DNA of 64,000 bases. Source: Vibrio diazotrophicus. GTDB taxonomy: Bacteria; Pseudomonadota; Gammaproteobacteria; Enterobacterales; Vibrionaceae. Below the pieces are notes generated by a model that was not told the DNA's origin, did no database searches, and saw nothing but the letters and a program-made list of their open reading frames with translations. The stretch spans positions 1,302,001 through 1,366,000 of the forward strand of contig NZ_CP151843.1 of assembly GCF_038452265.1 (NCBI RefSeq), read 5' to 3'. The translations under genes and the position numbers were made by a program. Positions within the stretch are counted from its first letter, which is position 1, and each line of letters opens with the position of its first letter. Below, piece after piece: positions 17,119-26,315 of the stretch.

Positions 17119-17838
17119 ATGGGAAGAAGTTTCGAAGTGCGCAAAGCCTCTATGGCGAAAACTCAAGGCGCAAAAATTAAGGTTTACTCAAAATACGGTA
17201 AAGAGATTTACGTTTGTGCAAAGAATGGTGGTATCGACCCAGACATGAACTTGTCTCTACGCCATCTGATCAGCAAAGCGAAAAGAGACCAAGTACCAGC
17301 ACACGTTATTGAAAAAGCGTTAGATAAAGCAAGTGGTGGTGGCGGTGAAGATTACCAACCAGCTCGTTACGAAGGTTTTGGCCCTGGCGGTGTAAGCGTG
17401 ATTGTTGACTGTCTAACAGACAACGGCAACCGTACCTTCCAAGACGTACGCCAATGCTTCGTTAAGACTGGCGCTAAAATCGGTACTCCTGGTGTTGTTG
17501 CACACATGTTCGATCACCAAGCAGTATTCCAGTTCAAAGGCGATGATGAAGAAGCGGTACTAGAAGCATTGATGATGGAAGATGCTGACGTAACGGATAT
17601 CGAGCTTGAAGACGGCGTAATCACGGTATTTGCTCCAAACACAGAGTTCTTCAAAGTGAAAACGGCATTGAATGCAGCATTCCCTGACTTAACTCTTGAT
17701 GTTGAAGAGATCACTTTCGTTCCTCAGAACCAAAGCCCAATCTCTGGTGAAGACGCAGATAAGTTCCAGAAGTTCCTAGATCTACTAGACGACTGTGACG
17801 ATGTTCAGCAGGTTTACCACAACGCTGAAATCCAATAA
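17119..17838 (+). CDS. YebC/TACO1-family protein (YeeN-like paralogue)
   Basis: This 239-residue protein belongs to the YebC/PmpR/TACO1 family. It opens MGRSFEVRKASMAKTQGAKIKVYSKYGKEIYV, which fits the shorter YeeN-type branch rather than YebC proper (MAGHSKW). The family core is clear: LRHLISKAKRDQVPAHVIEKALDKASGGG, YEGFGPGGVSVIVDCLTDNGNRT and PGVVAHMFD. It ends DDCDDVQQVYHNAEI. YebC proteins bind DNA as transcription factors in some species, and members have more recently been linked to relief of ribosome stalling at proline stretches. Which role applies here cannot be told. A strong terminator follows at once. Confidence 0.85.
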   Translation: MGRSFEVRKASMAKTQGAKIKVYSKYGKEIYVCAKNGGIDPDMNLSLRHLISKAKRDQVPAHVIEKALDKASGGGGEDYQPARYEGFGPGGVSVIVDCLTDNGNRTFQDVRQCFVKTGAKIGTPGVVAHMFDHQAVFQFKGDDEEAVLEALMMEDADVTDIELEDGVITVFAPNTEFFKVKTALNAAFPDLTLDVEEITFVPQNQSPISGEDADKFQKFLDLLDDCDDVQQVYHNAEIQ

Positions 17839-17840
17839 TG

Positions 17841-17867
17841 AAAAACCGAGCTTAGGCTCGGTTTTTT
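17841..17867 (+). terminator. Terminator after the YebC-family gene
   Basis: AACCGAGC pairs with GCTCGGTT across TTAG, followed by a T run, two bases after the stop codon. Confidence 0.9.
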
Positions 17868-18005
17868 GCTATTGAACTTTAATTGTGTAAATTAGTCAGT
17901 TTACAAGAATCAACTTAGTCCGTGCATAAGAATAAGGCGAATCCCTATCGATGGAATGGCTACACTCCACTGGCTAAGAAAAGCTCAATTCTCAAGGATA
18001 TTTAA

Positions 18006-18881
18006 ATGAAAGTCAGTTTTATTGGTTTAGGTGTTATGGGTTATCCCATGGCTGGTCACTTGGTCAAAGCGGGATTTGACGTTACCGTTTTTAACCGTAC
18101 AGAAGCGAAAGCGCAAGCTTGGGCGGAGCAACAGGGTGGTGCTTATCGCTCAACAGTCGCTGAGTGTGTGAAAGATGCGGATGTCGTTTTGCTTTGTGTT
18201 GGTAATGATGACGACGTTCGTAGTATGACCACCAGCGAAACAGGCGCATTGGCATTTATGAAATCCGGCTCAGTTCTGGTAGACCATACGACAACATCTG
18301 CACTTCTTGCTGAAGAGCTCTCAGAAGCCGCTCAGGCTGTTGGAGTACGCTTTATGGATGCACCAGTGTCAGGTGGTCAAGCAGGCGCTGAGAATGGCGT
18401 TCTGACGATTATGTGCGGTGGTGAGCCAGAAGTCTTCGATTATCTTCAGCCTATATTTGACGCCTATGGCCGCTCTTCGGTACTGATGGGCAAAGTAGGG
18501 CAGGGACAACGCGCCAAAATGGTTAACCAGATCTGCATTGCTGGCGCGCTGACAGGTATTTCTGAAGGTTTGATTCTGGCTGAAAAAGCTGGCCTTGATA
18601 TTGAAACTCTCGTCGCGTGTTTGAAAAACGGTGCGGCAGGATCTTGGCAGATGGAAAACCGTGCTGTAACCATGTCGCAGAATAAGTTCGACTTCGGTTT
18701 CGCTATTGATTGGATGATCAAAGATCTTGGTTTCTGTCTTGATGAAGCGAAACGTCAGGGTGTGACTTTACCTATGACGCAAAAAACGATTGAATCCTAT
18801 CAGTCTTTATCTGAACAAGGCGAGGGCCGCATGGATACCTCCATTTTGATCAAAGCGATTAAGAAAGAAGCTGAGCTCTAA
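18006..18881 (+). CDS. Beta-hydroxyacid dehydrogenase (3-hydroxyisobutyrate / tartronate-semialdehyde reductase family)
   Basis: This 291-residue NAD(P)-dependent enzyme has the Rossmann loop GLGVMGYPMAGHL at residues 7-19. The substrate-binding signature is DAPVSGGQAGAENGVLTIMCGG near 118, and the catalytic Lys lies in GQGQRAKMVNQI near 170. The C-terminal all-helical domain ends with DTSILIKAIKKE. These are the hallmarks of 3-hydroxyisobutyrate dehydrogenases and their glyoxylate or succinate-semialdehyde reducing relatives; the substrate cannot be assigned. It stands alone with its own terminator. NVFNRTEAKA after the second strand favours NADP over NAD, because an Arg follows where an acidic residue would bind the NAD ribose. 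Confidence 0.82.
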   Translation: MKVSFIGLGVMGYPMAGHLVKAGFDVTVFNRTEAKAQAWAEQQGGAYRSTVAECVKDADVVLLCVGNDDDVRSMTTSETGALAFMKSGSVLVDHTTTSALLAEELSEAAQAVGVRFMDAPVSGGQAGAENGVLTIMCGGEPEVFDYLQPIFDAYGRSSVLMGKVGQGQRAKMVNQICIAGALTGISEGLILAEKAGLDIETLVACLKNGAAGSWQMENRAVTMSQNKFDFGFAIDWMIKDLGFCLDEAKRQGVTLPMTQKTIESYQSLSEQGEGRMDTSILIKAIKKEAEL

Positions 18882-18949
18882 TTTCTTACTCCATAGAGTG
18901 TTGATAGACACCGTTTCGTAGAAGACAGACAGTGTTAAAGAACAAATGA

Positions 18950-18982
18950 AAAGCCGCGCCTCAGAAATGGGTGCGGCTTTTG
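18950..18982. terminator. Bidirectional terminator between the dehydrogenase and chemoreceptor genes
   Basis: AAAAGCCGC(G)CC pairs with GG(T)GCGGCTTTT across TCAGAAATG. It serves the two convergent genes. Confidence 0.75.
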
Positions 18983-19004
18983 TCTCTCACAACACTAACA
19001 ATGT

Positions 19005-20891
19005 TTAACTGAGTTTAAATGTTGCTACTTTCGCTCTGAGTTCATCGGCTTGGTGTCTCAGTTCATTGGATTGGCTTAAGCTCTCTTCTGACCCGACAAC
19101 AAGCTGATCTGTCACATCTTTGATTGACGTGACATTTTGCGTGATTTCACTGGTCACATGGGTCTGCTCTTCCGCTGCTGTTGCGATTTGAGTAGCCATA
19201 TCACTAATGAGCGCTACGGCTGTTTTGATATCTTCCAGTGCCACCGTTGCCTTATCTGCATCTTCTACTGAATCTCTAGCGAGCTCAGAGCTGCTTTCCA
19301 TTAAGTTTACCGCTTGTTTGGTGGTATCTTGCAAAGTCTCGATCGTTGCTTTGATTTCTTCCGTTGATGTGTGAGTTCGTTGTGATAAAACACGAACTTC
19401 GTCAGCTACGACAGCAAATCCGCGACCTTGTTCACCAGCGCGAGCCGCTTCAATTGCAGCGTTTAGAGCTAATAAGTTGGTTTGCTCAGCAATACCTTGA
19501 ATCGTTGCGAGAACAGTTGATATCTCAAGCGCATGCTTATTGAGCGCTGAAATTACCGTGCTTGCTTCACTCACCGAATTTGCCAGACTATTAATTGAAC
19601 CTTTCGTTTGAATCACTAAATCATGACCATTATTTGTGCTAATGGCTGAATCTTGTGCAGCTTGAGCGGTTTGCTCGGCATGGGAAGCTATTTCCTGTGT
19701 CGCCGACGCCATCTCTGTGACTGCTGTTGCCACCATTACCACTTCTTGATGCTGATGATTAAGTTCAGATGCAGATTGATTGGCTCGATGTGCGCCATGC
19801 TCTGACTGTTCGGACAGGTGCTGCGCCTGTAGGCGAATATGTTCGATTAACTGTCTTAAGCTTTCGACGAATGTATTGAAGTTATTTGCTAGCGTTCCGA
19901 CCTCATCGTTATTTTCAACTTCGATACGCTGAGTTAAATCACCGCTACCATTGGCGATTTGTGCCAGCGCGTTTGACACGTTATTTAATGGACGGAACAG
20001 AACGTTACACAATAGGTTGAACAAGACTGTACAGAGAATTACCACAATAGCTGTTACAAGCAACTGACCCAAAATAGCGTCATATAACGGTGCCACCAGC
20101 GATTCATAATTAATCACAGTTACCGTTGTCAAACGTGTGTTGTCTATGTTTCTCGCGTAAAGCACGTACGCTTCGCCTGCCACTGAAATGGTGAGATCAG
20201 TTTGGCTGGAAACGGCCTTTTTGATGTCAGCGTAGTCAATACCTAATTCAGAGACGTTTTTGTTTAGCAATTTGGTATTGGTATGAGTGAATATGTTGCC
20301 TTGTTCGTTGGCTATAAACATATAGCCTTCGCCAGGTAAAATGACCTGCGTAATGTTGTTGACGATATCCGTGATTTCTACGTCCGCTCCCAATACAACT
20401 TGCTGGCCATGTAGGTTCAGTGCTTTACCCAGAGAAACAACATTTGCCCCTGTTGCTGCAGCAGTTGTCGGGTTATCCATAAACACTTTTGCTGGATTCG
20501 CTTTTGCGTTGATATACCAGCCCCATTTTCGAGGGTCGTCATTACCTGGAGGCAATTTTACATCGTTGGCATTTCGCTGAGAGCCATCTGGATATGCCAA
20601 GAATACATTGTCAAAACCTGCAGAATCACGAACTTGTTTTAGGTGAGTAACAATGTCTTCTTGTTTTGATTCGCTTGATAGCGCTGTCAAGGCTCGCTCT
20701 TTTGAGATAAGCCAGTCGTTAACATACTGGTTGTAAGAAGTGGTTGTGCTTTGTAGGCGCTGTTCAACTTCGATGTCGAGTCGTTTAAGAGCGGCATTGT
20801 ATGATAACGCTTCTACTAATACACCACCGAGGATGATGGCGATACTGGCAGAGATTGCCAGTTTGTTTTTTAAAGACAGATTTTTAAACAT
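19005..20891 (-). CDS. Methyl-accepting chemotaxis protein, dCACHE-type sensor
   Basis: This 628-residue inner-membrane chemoreceptor has a first transmembrane helix (LAISASIAIILGGVLVEALSY), a periplasmic sensor of about 250 residues and a second helix (LLVTAIVVILCTVLFNLLC). A HAMP domain and a long signalling coiled coil follow, with the hairpin tip EQTNLLALNAAIEAARAGEQGRGFAVVADEVR. The sensor reads like a double CACHE domain (DDPRKWGWYINAKANP, GEGYMFIANEQGNIFTH), which often binds amino acids or organic acids. I chose the ATG at 20891 (MFKNLSLKNKL) with AAAGG 8-12 bp upstream; the frame extends nine codons further. No CheR-binding pentapeptide is visible at the C-terminus. Confidence 0.88.
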   Translation of the reverse strand: MFKNLSLKNKLAISASIAIILGGVLVEALSYNAALKRLDIEVEQRLQSTTTSYNQYVNDWLISKERALTALSSESKQEDIVTHLKQVRDSAGFDNVFLAYPDGSQRNANDVKLPPGNDDPRKWGWYINAKANPAKVFMDNPTTAAATGANVVSLGKALNLHGQQVVLGADVEITDIVNNITQVILPGEGYMFIANEQGNIFTHTNTKLLNKNVSELGIDYADIKKAVSSQTDLTISVAGEAYVLYARNIDNTRLTTVTVINYESLVAPLYDAILGQLLVTAIVVILCTVLFNLLCNVLFRPLNNVSNALAQIANGSGDLTQRIEVENNDEVGTLANNFNTFVESLRQLIEHIRLQAQHLSEQSEHGAHRANQSASELNHQHQEVVMVATAVTEMASATQEIASHAEQTAQAAQDSAISTNNGHDLVIQTKGSINSLANSVSEASTVISALNKHALEISTVLATIQGIAEQTNLLALNAAIEAARAGEQGRGFAVVADEVRVLSQRTHTSTEEIKATIETLQDTTKQAVNLMESSSELARDSVEDADKATVALEDIKTAVALISDMATQIATAAEEQTHVTSEITQNVTSIKDVTDQLVVGSEESLSQSNELRHQADELRAKVATFKLS

Positions 20892-21021
20892 AGACAGGCC
20901 TTTATGATGTTTGTGCATTCATTAGAAAATTGTGTGTTTGTCGGAGTACAGGCGAGAAATGAACGTCGAGTATTAAAACCGTCGCTCATTTCCCTTTCTT
21001 TTTATGTTATTCAAAGTCGTT

Positions 21022-21036
21022 GTTTACAGTGTAAAT
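21022..21036. promoter_or_regulatory. parS2 site between two chemoreceptor genes
   Basis: TTTACAGTGTAAA at 21023-21035 is a perfect core match. It lies just after the stop codon of the downstream-reading chemoreceptor at 21040. It is the most distal copy seen, about 7 kb on the rctB side of ori2. Confidence 0.85.
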
Positions 21037-21039
21037 TAC

Positions 21040-22701
21040 TCACACCTTAAATCTTGCAACTAGATCGTACAGTTCATGCGCTCGTTCATTTAGGCTCTGG
21101 CTGCCTTGTCGGTTTTCATTTGCCAAAGTCGCTGACTCACTACTTTGATCGGAAATGACAACAATACGTTGTGAGATTTCTTGACCAACGATGCTTTGCT
21201 CTTCTGTTGCGGTTGCGATCAAGGAGTTCATATCCATAATCATGCCGATGGATTGCTGAATTTTCTCCAGAGCTTTTGCCGCCGCATTGGCTTCATTTAC
21301 CGCCGCTTCACTTCTGCTTTGACTTGAGTCCATGGCATGTACCGCAGCATCTGAAGCGGTTTTTAGCTGATTGATAACCGCATGGATTTCACCCGTACTT
21401 TGTTGAGTCCTGCTGGCTAGCTTACGCACTTCATCAGCAACAACTGCAAAGCCTCGACCTTGATCACCGGCTCTTGCCGCTTCTATTGCAGCATTGAGCG
21501 CCAGCAAATTAGTTTGTTCCGCAATGTCCTGAATAACTTCAAGAGACATTGAAATATTTTTCACATCCCCTTCTAGTTTAGAAATAACATTGCTCGCTTG
21601 CGAGACTTCCTCCGCTAATGCTTGTACCGATTGCGCTGCTGAATCTACGATCTCGTGCGCCGATATCGCATTGTCATCAGCATCTTTAGCTGACTGTGCG
21701 GCTTGGATGGCATTGTTTGAAATTTCATTCGCGGTCGTGGTCATTTCTGTCATTGCGGTGGCAACCTGTTCGGTTTCACCGCGTTGATTTGAGGCTAAGT
21801 CATCGACCTGAGCTGCACGCTGTGTCATCTGGTTTGTTTCATCAACTACTTGTCTTCCCACCTGATTGACTCGTTTAATGATTTCTTGCAGGCTACTAAC
21901 GAAAGCGTTGAAATTGGTACTGAGAGAGGCAAACTCTGGTACGGTAAACTTCTCCATTCGTGCGGTGAGATCGGCATCGCCACTGGCAAATGAGCGAATC
22001 GAAGCATCAAATAATTCGATCGGGCGCATTATGGTGCGATTGAAGAACAGAGTAAATACACCGACAACAAGTATGATGACTGCCGTTACAGTCGCTAAGC
22101 TCCATAAGCTTTGCATTAGATCATCATTTGCTCGCTTATCCATAATCGCAATTTCAGCATCGATATCATCAGTGTAAAAGCCGGTGCCTATCATTAGGTC
22201 CCATTGCGGGATGTAAACGGAGTAGCTTAATTTAGGTAAAGGCGTGGATTCTCCCGGTTTTGGGAAGTAGTAAGTGGTGAAATCACCCGTTTTAGAGTTG
22301 CGAATGAGATCCTGAACCAGATAGTTCCCTTGAGCATCCTGTAGTGTCCAGAAGTTCTCACCGATGCCAGCGTTGCTTTTCCCAAGCAGCAATCGAGTCC
22401 CTTTTGAATCATAACCAAACAGATACCCATTTTGACCGAATTGAACTTCTTTAAGGATTTCTAACGCCTGTTCCAAAGAAGCGTTGCTTTTCTTCAAAGG
22501 AATTAAAGCTGAGTCGGCGATTTGTAAGTAGGACTTCAGCTCCGTTTGTTTCATCGCCATCATAGAGTTACTTGTCGATTCCATTTGGTGTTTATTCAAA
22601 CTGCTCGACTGAGTGAAACTCACAAACATCATACTGGCAGCAATCAGTAGCAGCGGAACAATAGACAGAATATAAAGTCTAGTTCGAATGGTTAAATTCA
22701 T
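21040..22701 (-). CDS. Methyl-accepting chemotaxis protein, sCACHE_2-type sensor
   Basis: This 553-residue chemoreceptor has a first membrane helix (LYILSIVPLLLIAASMMFVSF) and a periplasmic single-CACHE domain with the typical run FGQNGYLFGYDSKGTRLL and YSVYIPQWDLMIGTGFYTDDI. A second helix (ATVTAVIILVVGVFTLFF), HAMP and a signalling domain with the tip EQTNLLALNAAIEAARAGDQGRGFAVVADEVR follow. The ATG at 22701 (MNLTIRTRL) has AAAAGGATGTGACC upstream, better than the TTG-opened extension at 22734. It is in tandem with the other receptor but separated from it by about 150 bp and a parS2 site, so it may be a separate unit. The ligand is unknown. Confidence 0.88.
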   Translation of the reverse strand: MNLTIRTRLYILSIVPLLLIAASMMFVSFTQSSSLNKHQMESTSNSMMAMKQTELKSYLQIADSALIPLKKSNASLEQALEILKEVQFGQNGYLFGYDSKGTRLLLGKSNAGIGENFWTLQDAQGNYLVQDLIRNSKTGDFTTYYFPKPGESTPLPKLSYSVYIPQWDLMIGTGFYTDDIDAEIAIMDKRANDDLMQSLWSLATVTAVIILVVGVFTLFFNRTIMRPIELFDASIRSFASGDADLTARMEKFTVPEFASLSTNFNAFVSSLQEIIKRVNQVGRQVVDETNQMTQRAAQVDDLASNQRGETEQVATAMTEMTTTANEISNNAIQAAQSAKDADDNAISAHEIVDSAAQSVQALAEEVSQASNVISKLEGDVKNISMSLEVIQDIAEQTNLLALNAAIEAARAGDQGRGFAVVADEVRKLASRTQQSTGEIHAVINQLKTASDAAVHAMDSSQSRSEAAVNEANAAAKALEKIQQSIGMIMDMNSLIATATEEQSIVGQEISQRIVVISDQSSESATLANENRQGSQSLNERAHELYDLVARFKV

Positions 22702-23357
22702 GGTCACATCCTTTTTAGTCAAAGACCATAACAACTGGCTTTTTTAGTTGTTAATGTTGTTATCAATAAGATTAGTTCAGAAGTTGTAGAAACTCTGTAC
22801 CGGAAGATGAAAGCTTGAGGGAATTCACTGGCATTCTTGCTTAAGGTCTTGAAGTTCTTGCAACTACGACGCTGAGTTACATCTCTAGCGCTACTCGTGT
22901 AACGGTCCAAGTGCAAAAACCGGCAGTGTCAATACATGGATAAAAATTAAAAAAAATAGCGGGTAATTTATCTGTTCAATAGGTCGATTTATTGATTTAG
23001 ATCAACAAATGCTTTGTCTCAGTATTACAACAAGTTAAGGTCATTAACCTTTGTTTGTAAGTGGTTAATTTTGAAGGCGAATTTCATTTTTGGAAGGTTA
23101 GATTTCATTTTGCTGCACTTTGAATGCCGTTTCTATGTAAGCATAATGCGCCGGATGTAACCAAATGTTTCCTTTTGTAACTTTTACGCTGATGAGTTTT
23201 TGATAGGTGTGAATGTCTTTTCAAAGATTTGTCTGGGTTAAAGATACAGCAGTGCTTTTGTTACACGCTCAACACAATAAAACTCTTATAAATTCATACG
23301 GATTCTTAAAGTGCCAACTTTTGCTAAGGAATTCCGTAAACATAATCGAGAAAGTCA
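22702..23357. promoter_or_regulatory. Divergent upstream region of the chemoreceptor and cyoA, with FNR box
   Basis: This 656-bp gap has no credible gene. It carries a perfect FNR-type palindrome, TTGATTTAGATCAA at 22992-23005, roughly midway: about 290 bp before the chemoreceptor start and about 350 bp before cyoA. The stretch nearer cyoA is A+T-rich and must hold the cyo promoter. No terminator or small RNA was recognised. Confidence 0.6.
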
Positions 23358-24272
23358 ATGGAAGCCTCAAGATATAAAAGCATCTTGTCGCGAGTGGGAT
23401 TGTTTTGTGCAATTTTGCTCCTGTCTGGATGTCAGTCTGCTTTGCTGGATCCCAAGGGCCTAGTAGGAGTGCGCGAGAAAGAGTTGATCATTACCTCTCT
23501 TCTCTTGATGTTGATTGTTGTTATCCCTGTGATTTTAATGACAATTTACTTCGCCTATAAGTACCGTGCTAGCAATACCGAAGTTGAATATGCTCCTGAG
23601 TGGTCTCACTCAACTAAGATCGAGTTGGTTGTTTGGACGATTCCAATCATCATCATTGCGATTTTGGCTGTGATTACTTGGCGTTCGACTCACGAGCTAG
23701 AACCGTCTGTGCCGCTGAAAAGTGATATCAAACCCGTCACGATTGAAGTGGTCTCACTGGATTGGAAATGGTTGTTCATCTATCCAGAACAAAAAATCGC
23801 TACGGTTAACTACGTTGCCTTCCCTAAAGATGTTCCTGTAACGTTCAAAATTACGTCTGACAACATCATGAACTCTTTCTTCATTCCTCGTTTAGGCAGT
23901 CAAATTTACGCTATGCCCGGCATGGTGACACGTCTACACCTGATTGCGAACCATGAGGGAGAGTACAAGGGCATATCGTCAAGTTATAGCGGCGAAGGCT
24001 TTTCACACATGAAATTTGTCGCGAATGCACTACCTGATGAGCAAAGCTTTGAAGAGTGGGTTAGTGAAGTGAAAAAGCAGCCATCAATGCTACACGCTTT
24101 CAGTGATTACCAAGCGCTTGCAGAGCCAAGTGAAAACGTTCCGGTGACTTACTACTCTCACATCCCACAAGACCTATTCGAGTCGGTTGTTATGCAACAC
24201 ATGGGTTCACTCAATATGAGTGAAGGAGAGACACAACACAGTCACATGGACATGGCAGAACATAAAGGGTAA
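23358..24272 (+). CDS. cyoA: Cytochrome bo ubiquinol oxidase subunit II
   Basis: CyoA is the quinol-side subunit of the proton-pumping heme-copper oxidase. The 304-residue product is a lipoprotein precursor: the lipobox LLSGC places the modified Cys at residue 25. Two transmembrane helices follow (IITSLLLMLIVVIPVILMTIYFAY and KIELVVWTIPIIIIAILAVITW). The periplasmic cupredoxin-like domain lacks the Cys-rich CuA motif of cytochrome c oxidases, and the stretch EVVSLDWKWLFIYPEQ is typical of quinol oxidases. The C-terminal COX aromatic-rich part ends in a His-rich tail. It heads cyoABCDE, with cyoB 6 bp downstream. Confidence 0.93.
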   Translation: MEASRYKSILSRVGLFCAILLLSGCQSALLDPKGLVGVREKELIITSLLLMLIVVIPVILMTIYFAYKYRASNTEVEYAPEWSHSTKIELVVWTIPIIIIAILAVITWRSTHELEPSVPLKSDIKPVTIEVVSLDWKWLFIYPEQKIATVNYVAFPKDVPVTFKITSDNIMNSFFIPRLGSQIYAMPGMVTRLHLIANHEGEYKGISSSYSGEGFSHMKFVANALPDEQSFEEWVSEVKKQPSMLHAFSDYQALAEPSENVPVTYYSHIPQDLFESVVMQHMGSLNMSEGETQHSHMDMAEHKG

Positions 24273-24278
24273 CAGACG

Positions 24279-26315
24279 ATGTTTGGAAGACTTACTTTAG
24301 ACTCCATTCCATACCATGAGCCAATTATCATGATCACGCTTGCTGTGATTGCGATCGTTGGCCTTGCTGTAGTTACGACTATTACTCGCATGGGTAAATG
24401 GCAGTATCTTTGGAATGAGTGGTTTACATCGGTAGACCATAAAAAGCTTGGCTTTATGTATATTGCTGCAGCGATGATCATGTTACTTCGTGGTTTTGCA
24501 GATGCAGTGATGATGCGTAGCCAACAGCTACTTTCATCAGCGGGTGAAGCAGGTTATCTGCCTCAGCACCACTATGATCAAATCTTTACCGCGCATGGCG
24601 TAATCATGATTTTCTTTGTGGCAATGCCGCTCGTCATTGGTTTGATGAACATTATTGTCCCACTGCAAATCGGTGCTCGCGATGTTGCGTATCCGTTTTT
24701 GAACAACCTCAGTTTTTGGTTGTTTGTTGTGGGTATTATCCTGACCAATATGTCTCTGGCTGTGGGTGAGTTTGGCCGTACTGGTTGGCTTGCGTATCCA
24801 CCGCTTTCTGGCATTGATGCCAGTCCGGGAGTAGGGGTCGATTACTGGATTTGGGCGCTGCAAATATCCGGTGTGGGCACGACGTTATCAGGCGTGAACT
24901 TCTTCGCGACCATTCTACGTATGCGTACACCAAGCATGCCATTGATGAAGATGCCTGTTTTCACTTGGGCTTCGTTGTGTTCAAACATCCTGATCATTAT
25001 TTCTTTCCCAATTTTAACGGTGACCATCGCGCTGCTAACGCTTGATCGTTACTTGGGCATGCACTTCTTCACCAATGACATGGGCGGCAACATGATGATG
25101 TATGTCAACCTGATTTGGGCATGGGGTCACCCAGAGGTTTACATCCTTGTACTACCTGTATTCGGTGTGTTCTCAGAAGTGACGGCAACCTTCTCTCGTA
25201 AGAAACTGTTTGGCTACACGTCACTGGTTTGGGCAACGATCGTTATTACCATCCTTGCTTTCGTTGTATGGCTACATCACTTCTTCACTATGGGTGGTGG
25301 TGCGAACGTTAACGCTTTCTTTGGTATCGCAACTATGATCATCTCAATTCCAACAGGGGTTAAGATTTTCAACTGGTTGTTCACCATGTACAAAGGCCGT
25401 ATTACGTTTACTACTCCTATGATGTGGACGGTTGGCTTCCTGATCTCATTCACGATTGGTGGCATGACAGGCGTACTAATGGCAGTTCCGGGTGCAGACT
25501 TCGTATTGCATAACTCAGTATTCCTAATTGCGCACTTCCATAACGTCATCATCGGTGGTGTGGTATTTGGTTGTTTCGCGGCAATTACATACTGGTTCCC
25601 GAAAGCGACAGGTTTCATGCTTGATGAGACTTGGGGCAAACGCGCTTACTGGTGTTGGATTACAGGTTTCATCCTAGCGTTCCTGCCACTTTACGCGCTG
25701 GGCTTCATGGGTATGACTCGTCGTATCAGCCAAAATCTCGATCCAGAATTCTTCCCTCTGCTTGCAGTGGCAGCATTCGGTACTGCGATTATCGCGCTAG
25801 GCGTACTGTGTCAGTTCATTCAGATCTACGTCAGTGTTCGTGATCGTCACCTGAACCCTGATGTTACTGGTGACCCTTGGGATGGTCGTACTTTGGAGTG
25901 GGCGACTTCTTCTCCACCTCCGTTCTACAACTTTGCTGTGATTCCAAAAGGCAACGAGTTAGATGCTTTCTGGTACCAAAAAGAGCGTGGCGAACACGAC
26001 ATCACTAAAGAAGTGGAATATCAGCCAATCCATATGCCAAAGAATACGGCGACAGGTATGTATATCTCTGCCTTTGCACTGATTTTCGGTTTCGCAATGA
26101 TTTGGTACATCTGGTGGCTGGCCGCTGTTGGTTTCATCGGTGTTGTCGTAACGGCTATCAAGCACAGCTTCAATGAAGACATCGATTACTACGTACAAGT
26201 TGATGAGATCAAAGCGATTGAAGAAGCGCACCGTAAACGTGTTCTAGAAGCAAGAGGTCAAGTACCGGCTCAGAACGAAGACGACAGCGATATGGAGGTG
26301 ACTTATGCACGCTAA
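24279..26315 (+). CDS. cyoB: Cytochrome bo ubiquinol oxidase subunit I
   Basis: This 678-residue catalytic subunit with about 15 membrane helices reduces oxygen to water at a heme o3-CuB centre and pumps protons. The visible ligands are the low-spin heme His in FTAHGVIMIFF, the CuB His and cross-linked Tyr in WGHPEVYILVLPVFG, the CuB pair in WLHHFFTMGGGANVN, and the two heme His residues in LIAHFHNVIIGG. The N-terminal SVDHKKLGFMY is the family start of subunit I. Length and motifs match CyoB rather than cbb3 or aa3 enzymes. Its last 11 bp overlap cyoC, and GGAGGTGA near its end is the cyoC ribosome-binding site, so the two are translationally coupled. Confidence 0.95.
   Translation: MFGRLTLDSIPYHEPIIMITLAVIAIVGLAVVTTITRMGKWQYLWNEWFTSVDHKKLGFMYIAAAMIMLLRGFADAVMMRSQQLLSSAGEAGYLPQHHYDQIFTAHGVIMIFFVAMPLVIGLMNIIVPLQIGARDVAYPFLNNLSFWLFVVGIILTNMSLAVGEFGRTGWLAYPPLSGIDASPGVGVDYWIWALQISGVGTTLSGVNFFATILRMRTPSMPLMKMPVFTWASLCSNILIIISFPILTVTIALLTLDRYLGMHFFTNDMGGNMMMYVNLIWAWGHPEVYILVLPVFGVFSEVTATFSRKKLFGYTSLVWATIVITILAFVVWLHHFFTMGGGANVNAFFGIATMIISIPTGVKIFNWLFTMYKGRITFTTPMMWTVGFLISFTIGGMTGVLMAVPGADFVLHNSVFLIAHFHNVIIGGVVFGCFAAITYWFPKATGFMLDETWGKRAYWCWITGFILAFLPLYALGFMGMTRRISQNLDPEFFPLLAVAAFGTAIIALGVLCQFIQIYVSVRDRHLNPDVTGDPWDGRTLEWATSSPPPFYNFAVIPKGNELDAFWYQKERGEHDITKEVEYQPIHMPKNTATGMYISAFALIFGFAMIWYIWWLAAVGFIGVVVTAIKHSFNEDIDYYVQVDEIKAIEEAHRKRVLEARGQVPAQNEDDSDMEVTYAR

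Noticed and set aside
24537..24863. Antisense frames opposite cyoB
   Set aside because: They mirror the membrane-helix codons of cyoB and have no independent support.
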